From positions 3,906,001 to 3,970,000 of the forward strand of contig NZ_CP109162.1 of the NCBI RefSeq assembly GCF_035920445.1: a DNA stretch of 64,000 nucleotides, read 5' to 3'. Below are positions 63,451 to 64,000 of the stretch, one piece after another (position 1 is the stretch's first letter; each line of letters begins with the position of its first letter). The notes below the pieces were generated by a model. The model was not told where the DNA came from, did no database searches, and saw only the letters and a program-made list of their open reading frames with translations. The position numbers were made by a program, and so were the translations under genes. Origin of the DNA: Nocardia sp. NBC_01730. Lineage in GTDB: Bacteria; Actinomycetota; Actinomycetes; Mycobacteriales; Mycobacteriaceae.

Positions 63451-64000
63451 CAGTATCGCGGACACCACCACGAACCTGGAGTGGTCGCTCCACTACTCGC
63501 TGAATTTTCCTGTGCAAGAACGGATAATCCGACCTCCTGGCCCTCCGGGAGTGCTCCCTTGGTTATGGGATTTGTTCTGTTGCAATACAAATCGTCATCC
63601 ACTCGTCAATGATCGACTCGAGTCTCGAACGTTCCCCAAGCGCCGACCGGGCTCGAGCCATTGCTGACCGATCCGCCACCACATCACTGGTTTTCGATCT
63701 CAGACACCGGAATCCGCCGCCAACGAAACGCGATCGGCGGCTGCGTGATCGCTTTCGTGTTTCGGATCAGGCCATCCGCGATTCCAGTGCGACTCTGTGG
63801 TCGTGCACCCATTGCTGGGCAGCGCGCACCGCAACGCCTGCACCGGAACTGGCCGCGCTGTGGTGCGGTCACCGAGAACTCGGTGATGAAACCCGGCTTG
63901 TCGCGTAACGGCAGACAGCGACGAAGGGTGATGGGTAGGAGTCATAGTCGGGAAAAATGTCGGATGCTCGACAGGTCGACCAGTTCGCGAAGGTAGGCCG
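63451..64000. other. Right-edge stretch without a recognisable gene
   Basis: Several overlapping open frames run on both strands but none shows a family motif, a good ribosome-binding site or clear coding character. It may contain more decayed mobile-element sequence; the window ends here. Confidence 0.4.

Noticed and set aside
63600..64000. Short overlapping frames at the right edge as a possible transposase or zinc-ribbon protein
   Set aside because: A CRRCGARCP stretch occurs in one minus frame, but no second zinc pair, start signal or family pattern supports it.

Overview
The window is high-GC actinobacterial DNA, most likely from a Nocardia or a close relative. The evidence is the gene set DoxX-family membrane protein, LppZ-like lipoprotein, gatB and pfkA, which matches the mycobacterial Rv3005c to Rv3010c neighbourhood in order and orientation, together with long modular NRPS and type I PKS genes. 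This assignment is inference from gene content; no rRNA or tRNA gene was seen.

Layout. (1) Positions 1-9626, minus strand: the first 3208 codons of an NRPS that runs off the left edge. Its order is C, A with an embedded N-methyltransferase, PCP, C, A, PCP, E, then the start of a third C. (2) 9627-10983: no intact gene, but a frameshifted relic of an IS256-type transposase. (3) 10984-18144: the conserved housekeeping block (doxX-like, lppZ, gatB, pfkA), interrupted between gatB and pfkA by a lipoprotein alpha/beta hydrolase and a VapBC toxin-antitoxin pair. A 285-bp MITE-like palindromic element fills the lppZ/gatB gap. (4) 18270-27832: a serine-hydrolase lipoprotein, a PucR-type regulator followed by a complete 2-oxo acid (pyruvate or acetoin type) dehydrogenase operon (E3, E1alpha, E1beta, E2), corA, and a kup gene broken by an internal deletion. 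(5) 27953-29033: a three-gene cassette made of a Gln/Ala-rich coiled-coil protein, a DUF3467-like protein and a 52-residue small protein. (6) 29706-61838: a minus-strand type I PKS locus. Three PKS genes encode five extension modules, followed by a PaaI-like thioesterase gene. (7) 62432-63450: one end of a decayed IS481-family element, which probably marks the right border of the PKS locus.

How the PKS genes could work together. Transcription runs from 61838 towards 29706. PKS1 (KS-AT-DH-ER-KR-ACP) is translationally coupled to PKS2 (KS-AT-DH-ER-KR-ACP-TE). PKS3 (three modules) comes last on the transcript but has a C-terminal docking tail and no TE. The only type I TE is in the middle gene, so the assembly line cannot be colinear with gene order, and no loading module is visible. 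Four ATs have the malonyl-type HAFH motif; the AT of PKS1 is atypical (NAGH, and GGGAQ in place of GQGAQ).

The most unusual signals are inside the megasynthase genes. Small palindromic elements (a CCTGCCCCGGAGTGC family, and a larger 73/101-bp element with one small element nested in it) sit in frame in linkers and surface loops of the PKS proteins. Hexanucleotide or mixed-triplet microsatellites encode Thr/Ala, Asp-Thr, Gly-Val and Ser-Gln runs in NRPS and PKS linkers. Two pairs of segments of about 1.1 and 2.9 kb are nearly identical between PKS genes. Several catalytic sites carry lesions: DH1 of PKS3 has Asp to Glu, and the ER of PKS3 module 3 has lost part of its signature loop.
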